NCBI GenBank assembly: GCA_964406135.1
Contig: CAYOQO010000005.1
Span: 1-64,000 of the forward strand
DNA from: JACPFN01 sp964406135
GTDB taxonomy: Bacteria > Babelota > Babeliae > Babelales > Chromulinivoraceae
Length of the DNA stretch: 64,000 bases
Direction: 5' to 3'
Shown here in pieces: positions 26,371-35,642 of this stretch. Both the position numbers and the translations under genes were made by a program. The notes under the pieces were generated by a model. The model saw nothing but the letters and a program-made list of their open reading frames with translations, searched no databases and was not told the origin of the DNA. Numbering within the stretch: the stretch's first letter is position 1; every line of letters begins with the position of its first letter.

Positions 26371-27564
26371 TTAATCAAGAATTTCTGTAACAATTCCAGA
26401 TCCAACAGTTCTTCCACCTTCTCTGATTGCAAATCGCAAATCTTTTTCCATTGCGATTGGAGCAATCAATTCCATTTCAAGAACTAAGTTATCACCAGGC
26501 ATAACCATTTCACGATCAGCTGGAAGCTTTACAATTCCAGTAACATCGGTTGTTCTAAAATAAAATTGAGGACGATATCCATTAAAGAATGCACTGTGGC
26601 GTCCACCTTCTTCTTTAGACAAAATATAAACTTGTCCTTTGAATTTTTTATGTGGAGTAATTGAACCTGGTTTTGCTAAAACTTGTCCACGTACAACATC
26701 TTCTTTTTTCAAACCACGAAGAAGTAAACCAGCATTATCACCAGCTTGACCTTCATCAAGATTTTTTCTAAACATTTCAATACCTGTAACTGTTGTATTA
26801 ACTGGTTTTTCATTCAAACCAACTAATTGAACAGCATCACCAATTTTAATTCTACCTTTTTCAATTCTTCCAGTCGCAACAGTACCACGACCTTCAATTG
26901 AAAAAACACCTTCAACTGGCATCAAGAATGGTTTATCTACATCACGCTTTGGAAGTGGAATGTATGAATCAACAGCTTCCATCAATTTACGAATTGAAGG
27001 AGCGCCTAATTCACTTTCATCACCTTGCAATGCTTTCAAAGCTGAACCACGAATAACAGGAATTGCATCGCCAGGGAAATCATATTTTTTCAACAAATCT
27101 CTGATTTCTTCTTCAACCATGTCAACCATTTCTGCATCATCAACCATGTCAACTTTATTCAAGAAAACAACCAATGATGGAACGTTAACGTTTTTTGCAA
27201 GCAAAATATGTTCACGAGTTTGAGGCATAGGGCCATCTGCTGCTGAAACAACCAAAATTGCTCCATCCATCTGAGCTGCACCGGTGATCATGTTTTTAAC
27301 ATAGTCAGCGTGACCAGGACAGTCAACGTGTGCATAGTGACGATTTGCTGTTTCATATTCAACGTGTGAAGTAGCAATGGTAATACCACGTGCTTTTTCT
27401 TCAGGCGCGTTATCAATTTCATCGAATTTTTTTGCAACTGCACCACCTGTTTTTGCCAAAACAGTTGTAATTGCTGCAGTTAATGTAGTTTTACCATGAT
27501 CAACGTGACCAATTGTTCCTACGTTGACGTGCGGTTTACTACGAACATATGTATCTTTTGCCAT
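26371..27564 (-). CDS. tuf: Elongation factor Tu
   Basis: 397 residues from ATG 27564, which has GGAG about 6 bases upstream; a GTG start 18 bases earlier is not needed. G motifs: GHVDHGKTTLTAAIT, DCPGHADYVKNM and NKVDM. The switch I region RGITIATSHVEYET and the C-terminal GGRTVGSGIVTEILD are intact. EF-Tu brings aminoacyl-tRNA to the A site. Only one tuf copy is in this window. Order fusA-tuf-rpsJ is conserved. Confidence 0.98.
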   Translation of the reverse strand: MAKDTYVRSKPHVNVGTIGHVDHGKTTLTAAITTVLAKTGGAVAKKFDEIDNAPEEKARGITIATSHVEYETANRHYAHVDCPGHADYVKNMITGAAQMDGAILVVSAADGPMPQTREHILLAKNVNVPSLVVFLNKVDMVDDAEMVDMVEEEIRDLLKKYDFPGDAIPVIRGSALKALQGDESELGAPSIRKLMEAVDSYIPLPKRDVDKPFLMPVEGVFSIEGRGTVATGRIEKGRIKIGDAVQLVGLNEKPVNTTVTGIEMFRKNLDEGQAGDNAGLLLRGLKKEDVVRGQVLAKPGSITPHKKFKGQVYILSKEEGGRHSAFFNGYRPQFYFRTTDVTGIVKLPADREMVMPGDNLVLEMELIAPIAMEKDLRFAIREGGRTVGSGIVTEILD

Positions 27565-27610
27565 AATTTCTCCTGAACACACTTTATCAGTTAAACTAAA
27601 TTAAACCTAT

Positions 27611-29689
27611 TTACTTCTTTGCTGCTACAACTTCTTCTTGAATTGTTTTTGGAGCTTCACGATAACATTCAAATTCCATCGTGTAACTTGCACGACCTTT
27701 TGTCATCGATCGCAACTCAGTTGCATATCCAAACATATTTCCAAGAGGAACTTCTGCTTTAACGATTTGCGCAACACCCTTTGTCTCCATTCCAAGAATT
27801 CTGCCACGTCGTGAATTTAAATCACCCATCACATCACCCATGTACTCATCAGGAGTATTCACTTCGACTTTCATGATTGGCTCTAAAAGAACCGGCGATG
27901 CTTGAGCCATTCCATCACGAAATGCCATTTTTGCAGCCATTTTAAATGCGATTTCTGAAGAATCCACATCATGGTATGAACCATCAAAAACCGTAACTTT
28001 AACGTCAACCACTTGGCTACCAGTTAAAATTCCAGTTTTAATCGCTTCATCCATTCCTTTTTCAACAGCAGGAACATATTCTCTTGGAATAGTTCCACCA
28101 ACAACTCCATTCACAAATTCATAACCAGCACCACGATCAAGCGGTTCAAGTTTCAACCAAACGTGTCCGTATTGACCACGACCACCTGATTGTTTAATAA
28201 ACTTGCCTTCAACTTCAACAGCTCGCTGAATAGTTTCTTTGTACGCGACTTGAAGTTTACCTTGCACCACTTCAACTTTGTGTTCACGCTTTAAACGATC
28301 AACAACAATTTCAAGGTGCAATTCACCCATTCCAGCAATTTCTGTTTGGCCTGTTTCATGATTGTATGTAAAATTAAATGATGGATCTTCTTGATTCATT
28401 TTTTTCAACGACAAGACCATTTTTTCATAATCAGCTTTCGATTTTGGTTCAATCGAAGATGAAATAACTGACGCTGGAATATCAATTGACTCAAGAAGCA
28501 CTGGATGATTTTCATCACACAACGTATCTCCAGTATTAACATCTTTAATACCAACAACTGCTATAATATCACCCGCTGACGCTTCTTTAACTTCTTCTCG
28601 CTTGTTTGCATGCATTCGCACAAGACGACTTACACGCTCTTTTGTTTGCTTTGAAGCATTGTACACATAAGAACCTGATTTTAATTCACCAGAATAAATA
28701 CGCGTAAATGTTAATGCACCAACAAAAGGATCGGTCATAATTTTAAATGCTAAAGCTGAAAAAGGTGCTTTGCTTGAAGATGGACGTTCCACTTCTGCGC
28801 CAGTTTTAACATCAATTCCTTTGATTGCAGGAACATCAAGCGGAGAAGGTAAATAATCCACAACAGCATCCAGGAGTAACTGAACACCTTTATTTTTGAA
28901 AGCTGAACCACAAAACGCAGGAAATAATTGACGCTTTGCAACACCTTTACGAATTGCTCGTTTTAAATCTTCATTCGTAAATGGCTGCTCATTTAAATAT
29001 TTTTCACCCAAAATATCATCAAAATCACATGCTTTTTCTGCAATTTTTGCATAAGTTTCTTTAATTTGATCTGCATATTCTGCAGGAGCGTCTTCAAATT
29101 TCACTTCTTTTGCAAGATCTTTTTCATCATTAAAAAAGCGAACCATTTTGCCCGTTAAGACATCAATGATACCGCTAAAATTTTCTGAATCACCAATTTG
29201 AATTTGCATTTCAACCGCACGACCGCCAGCCAATTTTTCATTAATATCTGCAATTGTATCTTTATAGCTTGCGCCAATACGATCTAATTTATTAACAAAA
29301 ATAATAGCCGGAACATCATAACGATTTGCCTGATTCCAAACCGTTTCAGATTGTGGCTGCACACCAGCAACACCACAAAAAACACTGACAACTCCATCAA
29401 GCACACGCAAAGAACGACCAACTTCAATCGTAAAGTCAACGTGGCCAGGAGTATCAATAATATTGATTTGGCAATTTTTCCAAAAACAAGTAGTTGCCGC
29501 AGACTGAATAGTAATTCCGCGCTCTTGCTCTTGCTCCATCCAATCCATTACCGCCGCACCTTCATGAACCTCACCAATCTTGTGTGAAATTCCTGTATAA
29601 AACAGAATGCGCTCAGTAACAGTTGTTTTTCCAGCGTCAATATGAGCCGCGATGCCTATATTTCTATATCTATCTAATGTATAACTCAT
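27611..29689 (-). CDS. fusA: Elongation factor G
   Basis: 692 residues, standard. G motifs: AHIDAGKTTVTERILFYTG, DTPGHVDFTIEVGRSL and NKLDRIGA. Domain IV holds the loop GGRGQYGHVWLKLEP, and domain V GDLNSRRGRILGME. It drives translocation and, with RRF, ribosome recycling. It lies between rpsG and tuf as in the str operon. Confidence 0.98.
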   Translation of the reverse strand: MSYTLDRYRNIGIAAHIDAGKTTVTERILFYTGISHKIGEVHEGAAVMDWMEQEQERGITIQSAATTCFWKNCQINIIDTPGHVDFTIEVGRSLRVLDGVVSVFCGVAGVQPQSETVWNQANRYDVPAIIFVNKLDRIGASYKDTIADINEKLAGGRAVEMQIQIGDSENFSGIIDVLTGKMVRFFNDEKDLAKEVKFEDAPAEYADQIKETYAKIAEKACDFDDILGEKYLNEQPFTNEDLKRAIRKGVAKRQLFPAFCGSAFKNKGVQLLLDAVVDYLPSPLDVPAIKGIDVKTGAEVERPSSSKAPFSALAFKIMTDPFVGALTFTRIYSGELKSGSYVYNASKQTKERVSRLVRMHANKREEVKEASAGDIIAVVGIKDVNTGDTLCDENHPVLLESIDIPASVISSSIEPKSKADYEKMVLSLKKMNQEDPSFNFTYNHETGQTEIAGMGELHLEIVVDRLKREHKVEVVQGKLQVAYKETIQRAVEVEGKFIKQSGGRGQYGHVWLKLEPLDRGAGYEFVNGVVGGTIPREYVPAVEKGMDEAIKTGILTGSQVVDVKVTVFDGSYHDVDSSEIAFKMAAKMAFRDGMAQASPVLLEPIMKVEVNTPDEYMGDVMGDLNSRRGRILGMETKGVAQIVKAEVPLGNMFGYATELRSMTKGRASYTMEFECYREAPKTIQEEVVAAKK

Positions 29690-29695
29690 ACTACC

Positions 29696-30175
29696 CTACC
29701 ATGCAAAGTGAGAGAAAGCTCTGTTTGCTTCTGCCATTTTGTGAACATCAAGTTTCTTTTTAAACGCGCCACCACGCTCTTCAATTGCATCCAAAATTTC
29801 ACTTCCAATGCGAAGACCCATAGTTTTATCAGGACGCTCAGCTGCTGCATCAATCAACCAACGCAAAGCCAATGAACGGCCACGACCTTCACTAACTTCT
29901 CGCGGAATTTGATACACTGAACCGCCCACACGACGCGAACGAACTTCAATAATTGGCATAATGTTGTTGTAACCTTTATGAAACACCGAAAGAGCTTTTT
30001 CTTTCGAGCCATATTTTTGTTCAAGCATTTCTAATGCATCATACACAATTTTGCGAGCAACAGTTTTTTTACCACGCCACATCACAATATTGATAAATCT
30101 TTGAATTAATTCTGAATTATAAACTGGATCAGGATTGATCACGCGATTTACGAGTTCTTTTTTCTTTCTAGGCAT
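29696..30175 (-). CDS. rpsG: 30S ribosomal protein S7
   Basis: 159 residues. VYNSELIQRFINIVMWRGKK, ALEMLEQKYGSKEKALSVFH, EVRSRRVGGSVYQIPREV and the C-terminal DVHKMAEANRAFSHFAW match S7, which organises the 30S head and the E-site. In E. coli it represses the str operon. It begins 15 bases after rpsL. Confidence 0.97.
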   Translation of the reverse strand: MPRKKKELVNRVINPDPVYNSELIQRFINIVMWRGKKTVARKIVYDALEMLEQKYGSKEKALSVFHKGYNNIMPIIEVRSRRVGGSVYQIPREVSEGRGRSLALRWLIDAAAERPDKTMGLRIGSEILDAIEERGGAFKKKLDVHKMAEANRAFSHFAW

Positions 30176-30189
30176 AATCTGAACATCCT

Positions 30190-30567
30190 TTAAGAAGCTT
30201 TAGGCTTTTTAGCACCATACAATGAACGAGATTGCTTTCTTCCTTCTACACCAGCTGAATCAAGTGTTCCGCGAACAATGTGATACTTAACACCCGGCAA
30301 ATCTTTTACACGACCACCACGCACAAGAACCATTGAGTGTTCTTGCAAATTGTGACCTTCACCAGGAATATACGCTGTGATTTCTACTCCATTTGAAAGC
30401 TTTACCCTTGCAACTTTTCGAAGCGCAGAGTTTGGTTTTTTAGGAGTTGTTGTGAACACGCGTGTACATACGCCACGAACTTGTGGACATTGTTTCAACG
30501 CACCGCTTTTAGTCTTGTTTGCGACTTTTTTACGGCCTGAACGAACGAGCTGATTAATTGTAGGCAT
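30190..30567 (-). CDS. rpsL: 30S ribosomal protein S12
   Basis: 125 residues from ATG 30567 (MPTINQLVRSGRKKVANK) with AAGG about 8 bases upstream; a longer in-frame start at 30630 would add 21 unconserved residues. The decoding-site loops TTPKKPNSALRK and GRVKDLPGVKYHIVRGTLD are intact, including the lysines whose change gives streptomycin resistance, so the gene looks drug-sensitive. It is the first gene of the 20-kb ribosomal block and follows a clear promoter. Confidence 0.97.
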   Translation of the reverse strand: MPTINQLVRSGRKKVANKTKSGALKQCPQVRGVCTRVFTTTPKKPNSALRKVARVKLSNGVEITAYIPGEGHNLQEHSMVLVRGGRVKDLPGVKYHIVRGTLDSAGVEGRKQSRSLYGAKKPKAS

Positions 30568-30858
30568 TATAGAAACCTTATTAGTATAACAATACAACGT
30601 TATAGTAACTAAATTAAGAAGATTTTGCACCGCTTAGTAGATTGTGTAGATCATTAAAATGATTTTACCAATAAACTTTTTGCATATTTTCAGTATAGAC
30701 TCTTTGCAACTTTTTTCAAGAAAATTCAAAAAACCCTCTTAGAATAATCATAATCTTGAGAATTAGACATAGACTTGTTGATCACAACATGCTACTTTAT
30801 TTTTATTATTTTTTATAAATTTTGTAACTTATTTTGTAACTTATAAGGATACCTTAAA
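30568..30858. other. Divergent control region between rpsL and rseP
   Basis: About 290 bases with no open gene. It holds a good minus-strand promoter (30692-30719), and on the rseP side a tandem 12-base repeat TTTTGTAACTTA (two copies, about 30820-30843) just before an AAGGA ribosome site. I see no hairpin leader of the kind that autoregulates ribosomal operons. Confidence 0.6.
30692..30719 (-). promoter_or_regulatory. Sigma-70 type promoter of the rpsL-rpoA-nifU ribosomal block
   Basis: On the minus strand TTGAAA, 16 bases, TATACT. Five of six bases of the -35 and four of six of the -10 fit consensus. It would give a leader of about 120 bases before the rpsL ATG. Confidence 0.65.
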
Positions 30859-31938
30859 ATGCTTCCTATTGCATCAATCCTGACACAAATTACTTCAATT
30901 TTTGCTAGTCTTTTAGGAATTTCTTTCATCGTTGTTTTTCACGAATTTGGGCATTATATTTTTTGCAAAATTTTTAATGTTTACACCCCAACATTTTCAA
31001 TCGGCATCGGTAAAATTTTAGTTTCTAAAAAAATTGGAGACACTAATTTTTGCATTTCTGCCGGCCCAATTGGCGGATATGTTGAAGTTGCCAGCGAAAG
31101 TGGCATCAATGGATCTTTAGGATTCAATCAAATTCCGTACTATCAAAAAGTTTTGATCATGCTTGGTGGAATTTTTTTCAATTTTTTACTGACCTACTTA
31201 ATTTTTGTCGGACTTTTTTTCACTGGCATGCCAGATTCTGCTGCAGGACCATATGAACCGAGCAGCACCACAATTGCTCAAATTTTGCCAAACTCTATCA
31301 ACCAGTCACATTTACAACCTGGCGACGAGCTTCTTACTTTAAATCATGAAGAACTGAACGGAAATTTAGCAATTGCTCGAAAAATTATTACTCAAGAATT
31401 GAAATCACACGCTCATGAAATTGATGCAACATTTTTGCGAAGCGGAGCTCATCATCACACAAAACTTGCTTTAAAAGGCGCTTCTATACCTCCATCATTT
31501 TCCAAACAACTTGAAATTTCAATGACTCCAAAGCCCTCTCTTCCGTTTTTAACTTCAATGGTGATGGCATACCAAGCTGTTGATTTTTATCTTCGTGCAA
31601 TTGCTTCAGGACTCAAAGAAATGGTACATGCTCGCAGCGCGCATGGATTTGTTGGCCCTGTCATGGCAGTTGCCGCAAGCAGCAAAAGTGCACAAAAAGG
31701 CGCAAGTTCACTGTTGTTTTTACTTGCCATCATCAGCATTAATTTAGGTTTTATGAATTTACTACCACTGCCAATTTTTGATGGTGGTCAATTTGTCATT
31801 TTCACTACTGAAACGTTAATGCGTCGAGAACTTTCAGAGCGCATTCGTCACTTGATTGGCATGAGTTCATGGGTTTTGGCTATTGGACTTTTAGTTATTT
31901 TTACCATTCGTGATTTGTATACGCTCATTTGGCATTAA
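30859..31938 (+). CDS. rseP: RIP metalloprotease RseP (site-2 protease, M50)
   Basis: 359 residues. The zinc site HEFGH is at residues 28-32 in the first membrane helix, and the third ligand lies in LLPLPIFDGGQF near residue 307. The loop between holds a single PDZ-like domain (LPNSINQSHLQPGDELLTLN). Family members cut membrane-anchored anti-sigma factors and leftover signal peptides. No sigma-E or RseA gene is in the window. The ATG has AAGGA 9 bases upstream. Two secreted CxxC proteins follow closely on the same strand. Confidence 0.95.
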   Translation: MLPIASILTQITSIFASLLGISFIVVFHEFGHYIFCKIFNVYTPTFSIGIGKILVSKKIGDTNFCISAGPIGGYVEVASESGINGSLGFNQIPYYQKVLIMLGGIFFNFLLTYLIFVGLFFTGMPDSAAGPYEPSSTTIAQILPNSINQSHLQPGDELLTLNHEELNGNLAIARKIITQELKSHAHEIDATFLRSGAHHHTKLALKGASIPPSFSKQLEISMTPKPSLPFLTSMVMAYQAVDFYLRAIASGLKEMVHARSAHGFVGPVMAVAASSKSAQKGASSLLFLLAIISINLGFMNLLPLPIFDGGQFVIFTTETLMRRELSERIRHLIGMSSWVLAIGLLVIFTIRDLYTLIWH

Positions 31939-31946
31939 AAATCATC

Positions 31947-32408
31947 ATGAAAAAAATCATATTTTTAATTTTTTGCACAATTTCACTCACCATATTTTCT
32001 TCTTCAAATTCAAAATTTTATAAGAAAACAACTCAACCTCAAGAAATCGAATCACTTTTAACAAAACTTTCAAGTAACACAATTTGGAATGATTTATCAA
32101 ATGAAGAACGAGATTTACTTCTTTCTTTAATTCCTGACAACCCTCAAGGCCATGCAAAAACTACGATTTCAAAACTTAGTCCAAAGGCCCGACTTGAAGA
32201 ACTACATGCGCAATATTCACACACGTGTTGCTTTTGCGCAGAACAAAACAATTCACCCTTAATACAAGAAATTCAAGAATTAGACAACAAACTGATCAAT
32301 CAACGGAAAAAACATAATTTTAAAATTTTATACAGCGCCATTACATTCACTATCATAGGTTTTACTGGAAGCTGGTATGCAACATCACCAGTCTCCTGCG
32401 AAAAATAA
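31947..32408 (+). CDS. Exported CxxC protein with C-terminal membrane helix
   Basis: I use ATG 31947 (MKKIIFLIFCTISLTIFSSS), which gives a clean signal peptide; an ATG at 31929 overlaps rseP. The 153-residue product has a helical middle (ERDLLLSLIPDNPQ), a cysteine cluster HTCCFCAEQN and a C-terminal hydrophobic segment (ILYSAITFTIIGFTGSWYA) that may anchor it. No family is recognised. It follows rseP by 8 bases and precedes another short exported protein that also has a CxxC pair. Confidence 0.7.
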   Translation: MKKIIFLIFCTISLTIFSSSNSKFYKKTTQPQEIESLLTKLSSNTIWNDLSNEERDLLLSLIPDNPQGHAKTTISKLSPKARLEELHAQYSHTCCFCAEQNNSPLIQEIQELDNKLINQRKKHNFKILYSAITFTIIGFTGSWYATSPVSCEK

Positions 32409-32416
32409 GGATTTTC

Positions 32417-32926
32417 ATGAAAAAACTGACATTGTTTTTTATAATGTTTACAGGTATCACAACCATTCAAGGATCGACAAAGCAACCGAACAATCCAACA
32501 AAAAAAGATTTACTTCTATGTATCGTAACAATTGCAACCAATGAAAGACCAGGATCTATTGTAAGCAAAAATGGTCCGTACTTCAAATTTCTTAGAGTAC
32601 ATCATTGCAATTTACCAAACAAACATTGGAGCTTGAGCGCTCATTTACATTACCCTGAAATGTTGCGCTTTCGAGATCCTAACAAAGAAGAAAAAACATC
32701 TATATTTCACAACAAAATTTATTGCCAATATTGCGAAAATGATGAAAAGATAGAAACTTCTGATATTTCACAGGCATTGATGCATCAAAACATACCTCCA
32801 CACCTTTTCGCTGTGATCACATCCATAGTTCATTGCACACAAGGAGGTCAAATTATTTCTGATCCTGCAACAAAACGCTCGATTGAAATTTGGAACGATC
32901 GTGGAGAAATTACCAAAATTGAATAA
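32417..32926 (+). CDS. Secreted protein with CxxC motif
   Basis: 169 residues with signal peptide MKKLTLFFIMFTGITTIQGS. The mature protein has His/Cys positions (VHHCNLPNKHWSLSAHLHYP, then IYCQYCEND) that could bind a metal in zinc-finger fashion, and a hydrophilic C-terminus. I do not recognise the family. It lies 8 bases after the preceding exported CxxC protein and ends shortly before a strong terminator, so rseP and these two genes appear to form one transcript. Confidence 0.7.
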   Translation: MKKLTLFFIMFTGITTIQGSTKQPNNPTKKDLLLCIVTIATNERPGSIVSKNGPYFKFLRVHHCNLPNKHWSLSAHLHYPEMLRFRDPNKEEKTSIFHNKIYCQYCENDEKIETSDISQALMHQNIPPHLFAVITSIVHCTQGGQIISDPATKRSIEIWNDRGEITKIE

Positions 32927-32958
32927 TTTTGAAAAAGCTTAATTAATTTTTTTGCAAC

Positions 32959-32992
32959 AAAAAAAGCCTCGAAATTAATCGAGGCTTTTTTG
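32959..32992. terminator. Bidirectional terminator between the rseP operon and rplM
   Basis: AAAAAGCCTCGA, a 6-base AT loop, TCGAGGCTTTTT. The perfect stem with A- and T-runs on both sides serves convergent genes. Confidence 0.92.
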
Positions 32993-33004
32993 TTAATCTG
33001 ATTT

Positions 33005-33029
33005 GAATTCCAGACTCAATCTGGAATAA
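33005..33029. repeat. Degenerate palindromic element after rplM
   Basis: ATTCCAGA, a 5-base loop, TCTGGAAT: perfect 8-bp stem. The flanks (TTGA before, AAA after) keep only part of the YTGG...GA consensus. Confidence 0.5.
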
Positions 33030-33058
33030 AAAATCTTTCGATTTTTTAATTTTAAAGC

Positions 33059-33511
33059 TTAAGCAGCTGCTGCTTGAGTTGTTACAACTTGAGCAACATG
33101 CGGATGCTCAGCGCCAGCGTAAATTTTCAATTTTTTCAATTGATTTCTGCTTTGTGCACTTTTGTGATAATGCGGAAGCATACGCTTCACAGCTTTTCGC
33201 AATAATTCTGTTGGATCTTTTTGCATAATTTGACGAGGTGTTCTTGATTTTTGTCCACCTTGATAACCGCTGTATGACAAGTAAATTTTATCATCCATTT
33301 TATTTGCAGTCATCACGATTTCTGCTGCGTTAATCACAACTACATAATCTCCGCTATCAGTGTGTGATGTAAATTCTGGTTGATCTTTACCACGAAGCAT
33401 AATTGCGATTTTTGTTGCCAAACGACCAAGAGTTTGATCTTTTGCATCAAGTAAACGCCATTGCGGATTTCTATCTTCTTTGCGCAAGAAAAACGCTTTA
33501 TTCATATCCAT
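33059..33511 (-). CDS. rplM: 50S ribosomal protein L13
   Basis: 150 residues. WRLLDAKDQTLGRLATKIAI, FTSHTDSGDYVVVINAAEIV and RMLPHYHKSAQSRNQLKKLK fit L13, which is needed early in 50S assembly. The usual partner rpsI (S9) is not next to it; the flanking gene upstream is pepP. The Ala-rich end (VVTTQAAAA) is an extension. The AAGG ribosome site is 8 bases before ATG 33511. Confidence 0.96.
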   Translation of the reverse strand: MDMNKAFFLRKEDRNPQWRLLDAKDQTLGRLATKIAIMLRGKDQPEFTSHTDSGDYVVVINAAEIVMTANKMDDKIYLSYSGYQGGQKSRTPRQIMQKDPTELLRKAVKRMLPHYHKSAQSRNQLKKLKIYAGAEHPHVAQVVTTQAAAA

Positions 33512-33594
33512 TAAAAAAACCTTAAATTTTTATATAAGTTAATTTCTGAAAAACAAAACACGGAGGTACCAAACAGAGTATAGGAAAAACACTT

Positions 33595-34920
33595 TTAGGT
33601 CAAATTCTGTTGCACCATTTCTTCAACTTCAGCCATTTGTTTTGGAATGTCTTCACTCAAACAGACCGCTTGCTCATCATCGACAATCCAATAATTATCT
33701 TCAATTCGAATGCCAATCGAATCAGCAGGCAAATACACACCCGGTTCAATGGTAATCACATCACCAGCTTCAAGTTGTGCAAATCGAGTTCCAACATCAT
33801 GCACGTCCAAACCGATAAAATGTCCAATGCTATGGCAAAAATACTGTTCAAGACTATGTTGCTTTAAAAAATTTTGCGCAATATGTTGCAGCGAATTTTC
33901 CTGTTCTTTTGAATTATTTAACCATACACCAGGCTTTGCAAATGATGCTACATGTTCTTGCGTTGCCAGCACGATTTCATACAGCTGCGCTTGTCTTTTT
34001 GAAAACGTGCCAGAAACCGGAAACACGCGCGTGATATCTGCACAATAATGTCCAAACATGGCGCCAGCATCAATCAAAACAGCATCACCATCTTGCATCA
34101 TTGCTCGATTGGTCCGATAGTGCAAAATCGTTGCATTTTTTCCAGATCCAATAATTGAACCATACGCAGAACGTGCACCATTTTCAGTAAAAATATAATC
34201 CATCGTTGCTTGAATTTCTGCCTCGCTTGTTCCAGGCTTGATCATGTGCGCTGCTGCTTGAAATGCCATCTGCGTAATTTCAACTGCTTGATACATTAAC
34301 TCAATTTCTTGCATATCTTTTTTGCGACGAAGTTTTGCAACTAAATCTGAAACATCAACCACATGTTGCATTAAATTTGGAACAAATAACGCTAAACGGT
34401 CAAGAATCACTTTTACCGATGCATAAGCTCGTGAATGCTGTGGATACAACGTAAAAATAGTTTGTTTTTGCATGACCATTTTAGTCAAATATTCAACAAC
34501 ATTTTGATAATCTTGCGCAGCAAAATATGGATCAACGTTGTAAGAGGACAATAAATTTCCAGATTTTTTCAAAACATCAAGTCCATACAACGACTTAGTA
34601 TCATCATTAATCACATCAACACTATGAACCCACTTATCACGCAATGCTCCAAAATCTGGTTGATACAAAACTGTTGGTTCATGCAAAGCACATGTTAAAA
34701 CCACTGCAGCTTCATTAATTCCTGAAAAATAATAAAATGAACTTTCTTGTAAAAAATCATGATAATCAAGTTCGATTGGCGCAAACAGTACAACAGATCC
34801 TTTTTTATCAGGATATGCTTGCGTAATCAATTCGAGCAATGCCGCGCGACGTTGCTTTAATCGATCTGCTAAATTTTTATTTTTTTCAGAACTTTCAGAA
34901 TGAATTAAATCACCAAACAT
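33595..34920 (-). CDS. pepP: Xaa-Pro aminopeptidase (M24B)
   Basis: 441 residues, like E. coli PepP. The N-terminal creatinase-type domain has SFYYFSGINEAAVVLTC; the C-terminal pita-bread domain has the metal ligands in LIDAGAMFGHYCADITRVFP (two Asp), HSIGHFIGLDVHDVG (His), ITIEPGVYLP (Glu) and IRIEDNYW (Glu). It cleaves N-terminal residues before proline. It is followed by rplM and preceded by recR on the same strand. A second M24 enzyme in the window is Map. Confidence 0.94.
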   Translation of the reverse strand: MFGDLIHSESSEKNKNLADRLKQRRAALLELITQAYPDKKGSVVLFAPIELDYHDFLQESSFYYFSGINEAAVVLTCALHEPTVLYQPDFGALRDKWVHSVDVINDDTKSLYGLDVLKKSGNLLSSYNVDPYFAAQDYQNVVEYLTKMVMQKQTIFTLYPQHSRAYASVKVILDRLALFVPNLMQHVVDVSDLVAKLRRKKDMQEIELMYQAVEITQMAFQAAAHMIKPGTSEAEIQATMDYIFTENGARSAYGSIIGSGKNATILHYRTNRAMMQDGDAVLIDAGAMFGHYCADITRVFPVSGTFSKRQAQLYEIVLATQEHVASFAKPGVWLNNSKEQENSLQHIAQNFLKQHSLEQYFCHSIGHFIGLDVHDVGTRFAQLEAGDVITIEPGVYLPADSIGIRIEDNYWIVDDEQAVCLSEDIPKQMAEVEEMVQQNLT

Positions 34921-34939
34921 AAATTTCTTTCTTCCCTTA

Positions 34940-34961
34940 GTCCCCGCAAAAACGGAGATCT
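34940..34961 (-). repeat. Degenerate palindromic element between recR and pepP
   Basis: On the minus strand GATCTCCG, a short T-rich loop, then CGGGGAC. It resembles the family arms (GGATCYC...GRGGATGAC) with one mismatch in the stem. Confidence 0.4.
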
Positions 34962-34983
34962 ATATCTTTTATTTTTAACGCGA

Positions 34984-35598
34984 TCAAAACAATTTACGTT
35001 CTGCCAATGCTTTACCAACGGTCAATCGATCAACAAATTCCAAATTTGATCCTATTGGAATTCCTTTGGCAAGGCAGGTAATTTTTAAATTATTTTTTAT
35101 TGAATTCAACTGTTGCATACGTCGAGCAATAAACGCTGCAGTTGCTTCACCTTCAGGAGTTTGATTCATTGAGAAAATAATTTCTTTCGTATTCTCATCA
35201 ATGCGTGTAATCAATTCTTCAATTTTTAAATCTTTGGCATGAATTCCTTCAAGCGGTGAAATTACACCACCTAAAACATGATAAACACCGCGAAACGCTT
35301 GAGTTCGCTCAAGAACCAAAAGCTCATGCCATGACTCAACCACACAAATTATACTGTGATCACGCGTCATATCAGAACAAAAAACACACGGATCATTTTT
35401 TTCTTGCCAAACAAAGCATATTGAACACAAAACAACTTGATCATGTGCTTGTTTTAAAATTTCACAAAATTGATTTAAGCGTTGTTCATCAATTTGCAAA
35501 AAATAGGATGAAACACGATATAAATTTTTTGATGCCAAAAATGGAATTTGTTGCAATTGACGCATCAGTTTTTTGACGGTTGGCAATTTATCAATCAT
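34984..35598 (-). CDS. recR: Recombination mediator RecR
   Basis: 204 residues, usual length. The zinc finger has CSIC and CVFC; the Toprim domain has IICVVES, SPLEGIHAKDLKIEELITRI and TPEGEATAAFIARRM; the C-terminus GIPIGSNLEFVDRLTVGKAL is typical. The N-terminal helix-hairpin-helix, normally IPGIGPKSAQR, is IPFLASKNLYR and has lost both hairpin glycines, so DNA binding there may differ. RecR acts with RecF and RecO at gaps. No dnaX or ybaB neighbours are present. Confidence 0.93.
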   Translation of the reverse strand: MIDKLPTVKKLMRQLQQIPFLASKNLYRVSSYFLQIDEQRLNQFCEILKQAHDQVVLCSICFVWQEKNDPCVFCSDMTRDHSIICVVESWHELLVLERTQAFRGVYHVLGGVISPLEGIHAKDLKIEELITRIDENTKEIIFSMNQTPEGEATAAFIARRMQQLNSIKNNLKITCLAKGIPIGSNLEFVDRLTVGKALAERKLF

Positions 35599-35642
35599 TC
35601 GATGATTCCTTTTTCAAATCAGCTTAACTCTTTATTTAATAA

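Noticed and set aside
30820..30843. Tandem TTTTGTAACTTA repeat as an operator
   Set aside because: Only two 12-base copies in AT-rich sequence; no known regulator site matches. Kept only as a note in the control region.
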